From Acetatifactor sp. (GTDB taxonomy: Bacteria > Bacillota > Clostridia > Lachnospirales > Lachnospiraceae), in contig JAHBAA010000036.1 in NCBI GenBank assembly GCA_018385425.1, forward strand, positions 1 to 35,697: a DNA stretch of 35,697 nt, read 5' to 3'. The notes under the pieces are model-generated. The model had not been told where the DNA came from. It saw nothing but the letters and a program-made list of their open reading frames with translations, and made no database searches. The number at the start of each line of letters is the position of its first letter. The first letter of the stretch is position 1. Below are positions 23,840-32,067 of the stretch, one piece after another. Made by a program: the position numbers and the translations under genes.

Positions 23840-24949
23840 ATGGCGGTCTATCTGACCATGACGGTGTTGGTCCTTGCCTTTTCGGTGTTTGTGGCAAATG
23901 CGTCCTACGCAGAGCCTTTGCTTCGAGGGAAACGCTCTGTCGGAACCGACAGGCAGCAGGCCATCAATCAGGTGTCGGCCTTCGGCTGTTTTGTCCTGAT
24001 GGCAGCAGTCAGTGCATGCCGGATCGCGGTGGGCAATGACTACTGGGTGTACCGCGAAAATTTCAAGCGTATCTATATGGGGAGAGAAGTGGCCAGTGAA
24101 CCCGGCTTTAATTTTGTGGTGTACTGGATGCAGAAGATCTTCGGCTACGACAACTATCTGCCGATCTTCGGGTTGTTTTCCGTTGTCACGGCGGCATTTA
24201 TGGTGAAAGCGCTGAAGGATCAGGCAGTCTGGTTCTTCGGCAGCATGTTTCTCCTGCTGTGTAGCGGGTATTATTTTCAGAGTCTGAACAGTGTGAGGTA
24301 CTATTTTGCCATTGCCGTGGTGCTCTACGCCGCAAAATATGTGACCGGCGGCGAGTATTTGAAATTCGCCGCGTGGATTCTGTTTGCGGCACTGTTTCAC
24401 AAGTCGGTGCTGATCGTCTTACCGGGGTATCTGGCGGCATATTTTCTCTCCGGGAAGAGGATAAGGGCGTGGATGGCCGTTCCTGCAGGGATTCTGGTCG
24501 CCTCCCTGCTGTTTGGACAGTCGATCTATCGGAAGATCATCTTCTGGTTTTACCCGTACTACGAGGCATCTGATTTTGATCAGAGCAGGATATCCGTAGT
24601 GAATGTGGGAATGGGAATATGTTGCTTCGTGCTGGCAGTGCTTTGCGCCCGGACGATCACCGAAGAGAGACGGGAACTGAAATTCTATCTGTGGCTGAAC
24701 GGAATCGGACTTCTGGTCAATCTCTGCGGCTCCTTTATCCCGGAGGTTACCAGAATCGGCAACTATTTCAGAATTGCCCAGGTATTTCTCATTCCTTCAC
24801 TGCTGTACTATCTGCCCAAGGGGAAGAAGAAGGTGATCCTGACGGTGGGGACGCTGCTGGCATTTGCACTGTACTTCGCATTCTTTTTGAGAGGGGCGGA
24901 TGACACGTCGATCCGAATTTTGCCCTACAGGAACTGGATCTTTGATTAG
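23840..24949 (+). CDS. EpsG/Wzy-type polysaccharide polymerase membrane protein
   Basis: The 369-residue protein has about ten spans and the EpsG-family landmark 'VGNDYWVYRENF' in the first large loop, followed by 'EPGFNFVVYWMQKIF' and 'SVRYYFAIAVVLYAAKY' with 'LFHKSVLIVLPGY'. These are shared with EpsG and Wzy-like polymerases, which join lipid-linked repeat units on the outer face. The start ATG 23840 has AGAGAGGGGAG upstream. In this locus it is the best candidate for the polymerase. It ends the second transcription unit; a promoter follows. Confidence 0.88.
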   Translation: MAVYLTMTVLVLAFSVFVANASYAEPLLRGKRSVGTDRQQAINQVSAFGCFVLMAAVSACRIAVGNDYWVYRENFKRIYMGREVASEPGFNFVVYWMQKIFGYDNYLPIFGLFSVVTAAFMVKALKDQAVWFFGSMFLLLCSGYYFQSLNSVRYYFAIAVVLYAAKYVTGGEYLKFAAWILFAALFHKSVLIVLPGYLAAYFLSGKRIRAWMAVPAGILVASLLFGQSIYRKIIFWFYPYYEASDFDQSRISVVNVGMGICCFVLAVLCARTITEERRELKFYLWLNGIGLLVNLCGSFIPEVTRIGNYFRIAQVFLIPSLLYYLPKGKKKVILTVGTLLAFALYFAFFLRGADDTSIRILPYRNWIFD

Positions 24950-24976
24950 AGGGCAGGGTGAATATCGTAAGAAAGT

Positions 24977-25010
24977 CTTAAGGAATGCTAAGAAACCTTT
25001 AAGTCTTAAA
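24977..25010 (+). repeat. Phased TTAAG-like repeats upstream of the pseB promoter
   Basis: TTAAG (24978-24982), CTAAG (24988-24992) and TTAAG (24999-25003) are spaced 10 and 11 bp apart, and a further CTTAAA follows at 25005. AAGTCTTAA occurs twice, 28 bp apart. The array ends a few bases before the -35 at 25014, a position suited to an activator or repressor. Confidence 0.5.
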
Positions 25011-25013
25011 AAA

Positions 25014-25042
25014 TTGCGTTTTAACACACATTATGTTATGAT
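25014..25042 (+). promoter_or_regulatory. Promoter upstream of the pseB-like gene
   Basis: TATGAT (25037-25042) is preceded by TGT (extended -10) with TTGCGT (25014-25019) 17 bases upstream. The -35 is poor, as at the other regulated-looking promoter of the locus. Confidence 0.6.
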
Positions 25043-25074
25043 GATGTCTAGATTTGAGAAAGAAGGAGAAGGCT

Positions 25075-26070
25075 ATGCTAAACAATAAAACCATTTTGAT
25101 CACCGGAGGAACCGGAAGCTTTGGTAAGGCATTTACCAGATACGTCCTCACCCACTATGATCCCAGGAAAATTATCATCTATTCCCGCGATGAGTTCAAG
25201 CAGTTTCTGATGCAGGGGGAATTTCAGGAATATAAGGATAAGATCCGTTTCTTTATCGGGGACGTGAGAGACAAGGAGCGCCTTGTGAGGGCACTGGAAG
25301 GGGTGGATTATGTGGTTCACGCTGCGGCCTTAAAGCAGGTGCCCGCCTGTGAGTACAACCCGGCAGAGGCGATCAAGACCAATATCAACGGTGCCCAGAA
25401 TGTGATCGATGCCTGTCTGGATACCGGCGTGAAGAAGGTGGTAGCCCTTTCCACAGACAAGGCTGTCAACCCCGTGAATCTGTACGGTGGTACCAAGCTT
25501 GTGTCGGACAAGCTGTTTATCGCCGCAAATGCTTACGCCGGAAACAAGGATATCTGTTTTTCCATCGTTCGCTACGGGAATGTGGCAGGCAGCAGAGGCT
25601 CTGTGATCCCCAAGTTCCACGACATGATCAAGAAGGGCTGTACCGAACTGACTGTCACCGATTATCGGATGACCCGCTTCTGGATCAGCCTGCAGCAGGG
25701 GGTCGAATTGGTCATCAAGGCTTTGGTGGAGGCTACCGGCGGTGAGACCTTTATCTCCAAGATCCCTTCCTTCCGCATCACGGACCTTGCGGAGGCAATG
25801 CTTCCCGGCTGCGCCACGAAGGAAATCGGGATTTACCCCGGCGAGAAGCTTCATGAGATCATGATAACCCCTGAGGATTCCACTACGACCTACGAATATG
25901 ATAAGCATTATATCGTATATCCTCAGGTGAGATGGAACAGCAAGCAGAAGATCAACGAGAGCGGCAAAAAGGTTCCGGAAGGATTTTCCTACAGCTCAGG
26001 CAACAATACGGAGTGGCTTGACGTAGGGCAGATTCAGGAACTGCTGAAGACGCTGGATCTGGAAAAATAG
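25075..26070 (+). CDS. pseB: UDP-GlcNAc 4,6-dehydratase (PseB/FlaA1 family)
   Basis: This short-chain dehydrogenase-fold enzyme of 331 residues takes UDP-GlcNAc to a 4-keto-6-deoxy sugar, the first step to amino-deoxy sugars. Visible are the NADP-binding GGTGSFG (residues 11-17), 'AALKQVPACEYNPAEAI', and the catalytic segment 'STDKAVNPVNLYGGTK' with Asp128, Lys129, Tyr137 and Lys141, matching the inverting PseB type. 'MTRFWISLQQGVELV' is also typical. ATG 25075 follows GGAG by 6 bases; a TTG at 25054 is rejected. An aminotransferase (35447) and a GNAT acetyltransferase (27144) in the same locus could continue the pathway, but this is inference. Confidence 0.93.
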   Translation: MLNNKTILITGGTGSFGKAFTRYVLTHYDPRKIIIYSRDEFKQFLMQGEFQEYKDKIRFFIGDVRDKERLVRALEGVDYVVHAAALKQVPACEYNPAEAIKTNINGAQNVIDACLDTGVKKVVALSTDKAVNPVNLYGGTKLVSDKLFIAANAYAGNKDICFSIVRYGNVAGSRGSVIPKFHDMIKKGCTELTVTDYRMTRFWISLQQGVELVIKALVEATGGETFISKIPSFRITDLAEAMLPGCATKEIGIYPGEKLHEIMITPEDSTTTYEYDKHYIVYPQVRWNSKQKINESGKKVPEGFSYSSGNNTEWLDVGQIQELLKTLDLEK

Positions 26071-26099
26071 TTTTTTCGTGTCTGAGCGGCGACTGGATG

Positions 26100-26155
26100 C
26101 ACAGGAGCCTGTGACAGACCGATCAGGAGCTTCCCCGGGCGGTGATACCGGGAAG
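26100..26155 (+). other. Two inverted repeats in the pseB to glycosyltransferase spacer
   Basis: CACAGG (26100-26105) faces CCTGTG (26108-26113), and CTTCCCCGG (26130-26138) faces CCGGGAAG (26148-26155, one bulged base). There is no T-run after either, so these are not simple terminators. They lie just upstream of the AGGAG ribosome site of the next gene and might adjust its expression or protect the mRNA end. Confidence 0.45.
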
Positions 26156-26170
26156 ACACAGGAGAAGAGG

Positions 26171-27124
26171 ATGGACAATATTGCAGTATTGATCCCTTGC
26201 TACAACGAAGAACCTACCATCAGCAAGGTGGTCACCGACGTGAAAAAGGCGCTGCCGGATGCAGTTGTGTATGTATATGATAACAATTCCACCGACAGGA
26301 CGGCGGAGCTGGCCAAAGCAGCAGGGGCAGTGGTACGCAATGAGTATAAACAGGGCAAAGGGAATGTCATACGCAGAATGTTTCGGGAGATCGATGCGAG
26401 AGTGTATCTGATGATCGACGGAGATGACACGTACCCCTTGGAAAATGCCAAAGAAATGGTAGACAGGGTACTGACCCACAATGCAGATATGGTGGTGGGT
26501 GACAGACTGTCCTCCACCTATTTCCAGGAGAACAAGCGACCCTTTCACAACTTCGGAAACAGCCTGATGCGTTGGGGAATCAACCATCTCTTCTGCTCGG
26601 ATATCAAGGATATTATGACCGGCTACCGTGCCTTCAGCTATGAGTTTGTCAAAACCTTTCCCATTTTTTCCGAGGGCTTCGAGATCGAGACGGAGATGAC
26701 CATTCATGCAGTAAACTATAATATGCAGGTGGAGAACGTGGTAGTGGATTATCGGGACAGACCGCAGGGAAGCGTGTCCAAGCTGAACACCTATCGGGAT
26801 GGCTTCAGAGTGATCCGCAAGATGCTTCAGCTCTATAAGAACTATAAGCCCATGCATTTCTTCGGCCTGCTCTGTCTGCTCCTCTTTCTGGTGGCAGCGA
26901 TCCTGATGGCTCCTGTTTTTGCGGTCTACTTCCGGACCGGGCTGGTGCCCAGATTTCCTACCCTGATCGCCAGCGGATTCATTGCCATGGCCGGGATACA
27001 GGCATTTTTTGCCGGAATGATCCTGCAGGTAATGACTGCAAAGGACAGACGGGATTTTGAGTACCGCCTGAACAAGGTGAGTCTGGACAAGAAGACCCGA
27101 ATGGAAAGTATTCCGAAGGAGTAG
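26171..27124 (+). CDS. Polyprenyl-phosphate-type family 2 glycosyltransferase with C-terminal spans
   Basis: The 317-residue enzyme begins 'IAVLIPCYNEEPTISKVV', has metal motif 'LMIDGDDTYP' (DGD at 83-85), 'DIKDIMTGYRAFSYEFVKTF' and 'GFEIETEMTIHAV', followed by two membrane spans (about 233-258 and 266-290). This set places it among DPM1-like transferases that load a sugar on polyprenyl phosphate or on a lipid-linked acceptor. ATG 26171 is chosen because AGGAG lies 7-8 bases upstream; the longer reading from 26078 runs through hairpins and has no ribosome site. It follows pseB after a 100-base spacer. Confidence 0.91.
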   Translation: MDNIAVLIPCYNEEPTISKVVTDVKKALPDAVVYVYDNNSTDRTAELAKAAGAVVRNEYKQGKGNVIRRMFREIDARVYLMIDGDDTYPLENAKEMVDRVLTHNADMVVGDRLSSTYFQENKRPFHNFGNSLMRWGINHLFCSDIKDIMTGYRAFSYEFVKTFPIFSEGFEIETEMTIHAVNYNMQVENVVVDYRDRPQGSVSKLNTYRDGFRVIRKMLQLYKNYKPMHFFGLLCLLLFLVAAILMAPVFAVYFRTGLVPRFPTLIASGFIAMAGIQAFFAGMILQVMTAKDRRDFEYRLNKVSLDKKTRMESIPKE

Positions 27125-27143
27125 AGAGAAGGCTGGTGCGGAA

Positions 27144-27677
27144 ATGAAGGAATACAGAGAGGATGAGGCAGGTATTTACCTGCGTCTGATGACATACGAG
27201 GATACGGACAAAATAGTGGCGTGGAGGAATTCTCCCATGGTGCGTTCCAAATTTATCTATCAGGCACCGTTTACCAGGGAAGGACACCTTCACTGGGTGC
27301 ATTCCATGGTGGAGACCGGCAGGGTGGTTCAGTTTATCATCTGTGAGCAGGAGTCCCATCGGATGTTGGGGTCGGTGTACATTCGGGATATCGATCGAAC
27401 CCACCACAAGGCGGAATACGGTATCTTTATCGGAGAGCCGGACGCCAGAGGCCGAGGAATCGGCACCGCAGCGGCGAAACTGATGCTGCGATACTGCTTT
27501 GAGGAGGAGAAACTGCACCGCGTGTATCTGCGCGCCTTTGCAGACAACCTGCAGGCGGTGAGAAGCTATGAAAAAGCCGGTTTCGTCCGGGAGGGATTGC
27601 TGCGGGAGGATGTCTGTATCGATGGGGAATACCGGGATATCATCTGGATGGCAGCGCTGAATCCCGGGAAGCTTTGA
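27144..27677 (+). CDS. GNAT-family N-acetyltransferase
   Basis: This 177-residue acetyltransferase has the GNAT acetyl-CoA loop 'EPDARGRGIGTAAAKLML' and the C-terminal 'RAFADNLQAVRSYEKAGFVR' and 'GEYRDIIWMA' strands of the RimJ/SpeG-like subgroup. Enzymes of this kind acetylate 4-amino sugars (PseH, WecD types) when found in glycan loci. Placed after a PseB-type dehydratase and with a sugar aminotransferase further on, N-acetylation of an amino-deoxy sugar nucleotide is the best inference. The ribosome site is modest. Cytoplasmic; no membrane span. Confidence 0.9.
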   Translation: MKEYREDEAGIYLRLMTYEDTDKIVAWRNSPMVRSKFIYQAPFTREGHLHWVHSMVETGRVVQFIICEQESHRMLGSVYIRDIDRTHHKAEYGIFIGEPDARGRGIGTAAAKLMLRYCFEEEKLHRVYLRAFADNLQAVRSYEKAGFVREGLLREDVCIDGEYRDIIWMAALNPGKL

Positions 27678-27715
27678 TCCGTCAGCAGATTCGTAAAGGA
27701 TAGATGGAAGATAGG

Positions 27716-28660
27716 ATGACATTCATGAAGAAGATTAGTTTTGTAATTCCCTGTTATCGTTCCGAAAAGACGCTTCCCGGCGTGGTGGAGGAGATCAACC
27801 GGACGATGGAACAGATTTCCCGCTATGAATATGAGATCGTTTTGGTGAATGACTGTTCACCGGACAACACCTTTGGCACGATTCAAACCCTTTGCAGCAG
27901 GGACAAACGCATCAAGGGGATCGGGCTTGCCAGGAATTTCGGACAGCATTCGGCGCTGATGGCAGGACTTCGTCATACCGACGGAGATTATGTGGTATGT
28001 CTGGATGATGACGGACAGACTCCCGCTGACGAGGTGGGGAAATTGCTGGAGAAGCTGGAAGAAGGCTATGATGCGGTGTATGCGAAATATGAGCACAAGC
28101 AGCATTCCGCATTCCGCAATCTGGGCAGCCTGGTCAACGAGCGTATGACCCGTGTGATGCTGGGAAAGCCCAAGGAATTGTATGTCTCCAGTTATTTTGC
28201 CATCAAGCGGTTTGTGGTGGAGGATATGATCCGATATGAGAATTCCTATCCCTATGTGATCGGCCTGGTGCTTCGCGCCACAAAGAGCATTACCAATGTC
28301 ACGGTTATGCATAGAGAGCGGGAGGAGGGAACCAGCGGTTACACGATGAAGAAACTGTTGGGCCTGTGGTTCAACGGTTTTACGGCATTCTCCGTGAAAC
28401 CCCTTCGCATCGCCACGGTGATCGGAGCGTTTTCCGCCATCATCGGTTTTCTGTACGGAATCTATACCATTATTAAGCGTCTGGTGAATCCCCTGGTGCC
28501 CAGCGGATTCAGTGCTACCATGGCGGCCATTGTATTTTTCGGCGGTATGATCATGCTGATGCTGGGGCTGATCGGAGAGTACATCGGAAGGATCTATATC
28601 AGCCTGAATAATTCACCGCAATATGTGATTCGGGAGAAAATTAACTTTGAAGAGCATTAA
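27716..28660 (+). CDS. GtrB/DPM1-like polyprenyl-phosphate glycosyltransferase
   Basis: The 314-residue protein has 'ISFVIPCYRSEKTLPGVV', 'LVNDCSPDNTF', 'LARNFGQHSALMAGL', metal motif 'VCLDDDGQTP' (DDD at 97-99), and two C-terminal spans (about 227-252 and 262-288). It belongs with GtrB/DPM1 enzymes such as ArnC. Three in-frame ATGs compete: 27704 (AAAGGA only 3 bases away), 27716 (GGAAG 5 bases away, preferred) and 27725. The 3' end overlaps the following membrane gene by 14 bases, suggesting that the sugar it loads on polyprenyl phosphate is used by that GT-C-like protein. Confidence 0.91.
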   Translation: MTFMKKISFVIPCYRSEKTLPGVVEEINRTMEQISRYEYEIVLVNDCSPDNTFGTIQTLCSRDKRIKGIGLARNFGQHSALMAGLRHTDGDYVVCLDDDGQTPADEVGKLLEKLEEGYDAVYAKYEHKQHSAFRNLGSLVNERMTRVMLGKPKELYVSSYFAIKRFVVEDMIRYENSYPYVIGLVLRATKSITNVTVMHREREEGTSGYTMKKLLGLWFNGFTAFSVKPLRIATVIGAFSAIIGFLYGIYTIIKRLVNPLVPSGFSATMAAIVFFGGMIMLMLGLIGEYIGRIYISLNNSPQYVIREKINFEEH

Positions 28661-30233
28661 GAAATGGTTACAACAGGAGAAACGATATGTCACACTGCTA
28701 AAGGCAATGCTGCTCGCTGCTTTGCCTTTTTTGTGTTGCGCACTTCGGGTCTGTATGGACAATGAGACCATCTCTCAGGTGTGGCTTCCGGGGAGCGAGT
28801 GGAACGACGAACTGTTCTATTTCAAGCAGGTGGAGAGCATCCTGGAATACGGATACCCTTATGGGTTCTTTGGCTTCAACGAGAGTCAGGCCAGAGTGCT
28901 GTCCTTTGCTGCCTGGAGCCCTGTGCTGGTGTTCCCCTGGATCCTGTGGGGCCTTTTGTTTGGCTGGAATCTGATGTCTCCCATCTGGTGCAATATCACC
29001 TTTTTGGCAATCATCTTTTTCCTCTATGTCTGTCTGGTGAAGCCCACCTGGAAGCAATTGGGACTGACCGCCCTGCTGCTGTGCTTTTTTACGCCGATGT
29101 GGCGCTACGCATTGTCCGGTATGCCGGAGGTCCTGTGCATGGGCAGTGTGATCGCCTTCTATGGGGTGGCGCATTGGTATCTTAAGACGAAGAAGACAGG
29201 GGCTCTGGTGACGATGTTTGTGCTGGCAGGGCTGATGACCCTGATGCGTCCGTATTTTCTTCTGTTTCTGCTGCTGCCCGCCTGGCTCTGGATGAAGAGA
29301 AGCAGGTGGATCGGTCTGGTGGGTTCCGGACTGGTGACGGCGCTTGTGTTCGGAATGTATCTGGGGATCAATCGGTACCTGGGTGCGGCTTATTTTGCTC
29401 CGCTGTTTTTCACCGACTGGCTGGAGGCCTTCTTCACCGAAGGAATCGGCAGAGGCATCTATGTCACTTTGGGAAAACTGTACCGGATGGGGGAGCAGTT
29501 TCTAAGATTTTCCTTTGAGGGATTCCGCAGCGGTCTGTATGCAGGCACCTTCTTCGGTGTGTTCGGGGTATCCTTTCTGGTGCTGGCGGTGCAGAGTATT
29601 CGGGATTACAGATCCTTTCGGAAAAAGAAGCAGGAGGAAACTGCCTCCGCACTTATCCTTCAGGGACATCTGCTGTTTTGCTTCACAGCCATGTTTTTTG
29701 CCATCCTTTTGATGTATAAGCTGACCGAGGGAAGCAGACATCTGCTCACCTTCGTGGCGGCGGGGATCTTTCTGATCGGCGGTATGCCCACGGTATACTA
29801 TAAGAAGGTCACCCTGCTTGGCATCACGTTGGCCTTCCTGTTTCTGGTGAAACCCCAGGATCCCATTGTATTTCAGATTCCTTACGGGGATGAGGCTGCC
29901 CGGGCACTTTTTGCCCAGGAGGAGGAGTGCTTTGCAAGGGAGCTTGTACTGGAGACGAAGGAGGTTCCCTCCTTCGACAATGTGGTGATCTGGGTCGTCT
30001 CGGACAGAGTGGACGGGACGGAGAAAATGGTGAACTGGCAGGCCTTGTACGGACTGCCTGCGGGATATGGGATCAGCTGCTGTCAGGGAGCGTTCTGTCT
30101 GGAAAATCTGGAACAGCTGCAGAGCAAATATCTGCTTACGATTCCGGGAGGCAGCCTGGATGATGCCCTTGCAAAGCTGGGACGCCGGGTATTGGTGCGG
30201 GATGAAAGGATCGTCCTCTATCAGCTGCGATAG
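28647..30233 (+). CDS. GT-C-like polytopic membrane glycosyltransferase (predicted)
   Basis: The 528-residue protein has about 11 spans over the first 400 residues and a C-terminal extracytoplasmic domain of about 125 residues. Early loop acidic residues ('GSEWNDELFYFKQVESIL') sit where GT-C enzymes of the PMT/ArnT kind hold their catalytic Asp/Glu, but no exact family motif is seen. It starts at TTG 28647, inside the preceding GtrB-like gene, with GGGAG about 10 bases upstream; no in-frame ATG occurs before the first span. Overlap with a polyprenyl-phosphate sugar synthase supports a role as the outer-face transferase that uses that donor. Function is an inference. Confidence 0.75.
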   Translation: MKSIKKWLQQEKRYVTLLKAMLLAALPFLCCALRVCMDNETISQVWLPGSEWNDELFYFKQVESILEYGYPYGFFGFNESQARVLSFAAWSPVLVFPWILWGLLFGWNLMSPIWCNITFLAIIFFLYVCLVKPTWKQLGLTALLLCFFTPMWRYALSGMPEVLCMGSVIAFYGVAHWYLKTKKTGALVTMFVLAGLMTLMRPYFLLFLLLPAWLWMKRSRWIGLVGSGLVTALVFGMYLGINRYLGAAYFAPLFFTDWLEAFFTEGIGRGIYVTLGKLYRMGEQFLRFSFEGFRSGLYAGTFFGVFGVSFLVLAVQSIRDYRSFRKKKQEETASALILQGHLLFCFTAMFFAILLMYKLTEGSRHLLTFVAAGIFLIGGMPTVYYKKVTLLGITLAFLFLVKPQDPIVFQIPYGDEAARALFAQEEECFARELVLETKEVPSFDNVVIWVVSDRVDGTEKMVNWQALYGLPAGYGISCCQGAFCLENLEQLQSKYLLTIPGGSLDDALAKLGRRVLVRDERIVLYQLR

Positions 30234-30281
30234 AGCTCCGGCGGTTTACGAACCGGGAAAAAAGATAAAGGAAACGGGACA

Positions 30282-32018
30282 ATGGGTAATATTCTTAAGA
30301 AACTGAATGTATTACTGGACAGAAAACAGAAGAATACGATGTTTGTGCTGATGATCCTGATGGTGATCGGCGCTTTCCTGCAGACAGCAGGAGTCGGACT
30401 GCTTGTAAATGTGGTCACGCTGGTCATTGACAGGGATGCCATTGCGGACAATGGGCTGACGAATCGGCTCTATGTGATGCTGGGCAGTGATTACAAGCGG
30501 TTTGCCATTCTGGTGATGGTGGCATTGATTCTGACCTTTATCGCCAAGAATGCCTTTCTGTTCCTGCAGCAGAAGCTTACCCTTTCTTTTGTGTATACCA
30601 ATCAGTTTCGAACCTCTGAGCGCATGATGCGCAACTATCTGCGCAGAGGCTACGAATTCTACCTGAATGCGGATACTGCGGTAGTTCAGAGAAGTATTAC
30701 CTCAGACGTCAACAATATGTATGCGCTGATTCTGGCGCTGCTGCAGCTGATGAGTGACATTGCGGTCTCGATCTGCGTCATCGGCTATTGCTTTATGACC
30801 AACGGAGTGATGACCATTCTGCTGGGACTGGTGCTGCTGGGACTGCTGCTTTTGGTAAAATGGGTGTTGAAGCCGATCATGCACAAGGCCGGTGAGGACA
30901 ATCAGAACTATTACAGCGGCCTGTTCAAGTGGATCTCCCAGACGGTACAGGGGATGAAAGAGGTCAAGGTCAGCTGCACCGAAAATTACTTCGTGGGCGA
31001 GTATAAGCGCTGCGGAGAAGGCTATGTGAATGCAGTACAGAAATACAGCCTGTATAATGCCACGCCGAAGTATCTGCTGGAGACGGCCTGCGTCACTTCC
31101 ATGGTCGGGTATATGATCGTACAGATGGCACTGGACGTGCCCGGTGAACAGATGCTCACGGTGCTGACCACTCTGGCGGCAGCAGCCTTTGTGTTACTGC
31201 CCTGTGTCAACCGTATCAGCAATCAATTGACTTCTATCGCCTACTTTGAGCCGTTCTTTCTGGGAGTCAGTGATAACCTGCAGGATGAGATCGCAGAGGA
31301 AAAGGTGGATATGACGTTTGCCGCCTCCTGCGAGAAGCTTCCGGTGGAGAAGCTGATTTCCATGCGGAATATCACCTATTCTTATCCCAACACGGAGAAG
31401 CTGATCTTCGACCGGGCGAATATGGAGATCCCCGTGGGGGCAAGCGTCGGAATCGTGGGTACCACCGGTGCCGGCAAGAGCACGGTGGTGGATGTATTGC
31501 TGGGACTGCTGGAACTGAAGGAAGGGGAGGTTCTGGTAGACGGTACGAATGTGCGGAGCAATTACAGGGGCTGGCTGAAAAACGTGGGGTATATCCCGCA
31601 GATGATCTTTATGCTGGACGATACCATCCGGAAGAATGTGGCCTTCGGTATTCCGGAGGAAGAGATCGACGAGGGCAGGCTTTGGGAGGTACTGGAGGAG
31701 GCGCAGCTGGATGAGTTTATCCGCACGCTCCCCGAAGGGCTGGATACAGGCATCGGTGAGCGGGGGATCCGGCTTTCCGGCGGTCAGCGGCAGCGTATCG
31801 GTATCGCCAGAGCGTTATATCACAATCCTGAGGTGATGATTCTGGATGAAGCCACCTCGGCGCTGGACAATGATACCGAGAAGGCAGTGATGGATTCCAT
31901 CAATCGTCTGCAGGGAAAGAAGACCCTGATCATCATTGCACATAGATTACAGACCATTGAAAAGTGTGACCTGGTCTATCGGGTGGAAAATGGGAAGATC
32001 AGAAAAGAGCGGGGATAA
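30282..32018 (+). CDS. ABC transporter, PglK-like lipid-linked oligosaccharide flippase
   Basis: This 578-residue half-transporter has an N-terminal six-span exporter domain and a C-terminal ATPase domain with Walker A GTTGAGKS (about 393-400), Q-loop 'YIPQMIFMLDDTI', signature 'LSGGQRQRIGIARAL', Walker B 'VMILDEATSALD' and the switch His in 'IIIAHRLQT'. Size and sequence style resemble PglK, which flips undecaprenyl-linked glycans. No Wzx-type flippase is present in the window, so this is the best candidate to bring the repeat unit across the membrane. AAAGGA precedes ATG 30282. The alternative, a peptide or lipid exporter, is less likely in this setting. Confidence 0.88.
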   Translation: MGNILKKLNVLLDRKQKNTMFVLMILMVIGAFLQTAGVGLLVNVVTLVIDRDAIADNGLTNRLYVMLGSDYKRFAILVMVALILTFIAKNAFLFLQQKLTLSFVYTNQFRTSERMMRNYLRRGYEFYLNADTAVVQRSITSDVNNMYALILALLQLMSDIAVSICVIGYCFMTNGVMTILLGLVLLGLLLLVKWVLKPIMHKAGEDNQNYYSGLFKWISQTVQGMKEVKVSCTENYFVGEYKRCGEGYVNAVQKYSLYNATPKYLLETACVTSMVGYMIVQMALDVPGEQMLTVLTTLAAAAFVLLPCVNRISNQLTSIAYFEPFFLGVSDNLQDEIAEEKVDMTFAASCEKLPVEKLISMRNITYSYPNTEKLIFDRANMEIPVGASVGIVGTTGAGKSTVVDVLLGLLELKEGEVLVDGTNVRSNYRGWLKNVGYIPQMIFMLDDTIRKNVAFGIPEEEIDEGRLWEVLEEAQLDEFIRTLPEGLDTGIGERGIRLSGGQRQRIGIARALYHNPEVMILDEATSALDNDTEKAVMDSINRLQGKKTLIIIAHRLQTIEKCDLVYRVENGKIRKERG

Positions 32019-32067
32019 GGAGAGACCTGCCGCAAAACAAAAATCGTGAAGTATGTGGGGAGCTTGA

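Noticed and set aside
26078-26170. N-terminal extension of the glycosyltransferase at 26171
   Set aside because: The extra residues are polar and unrelated to the family, cross two hairpins, and lack a ribosome site.
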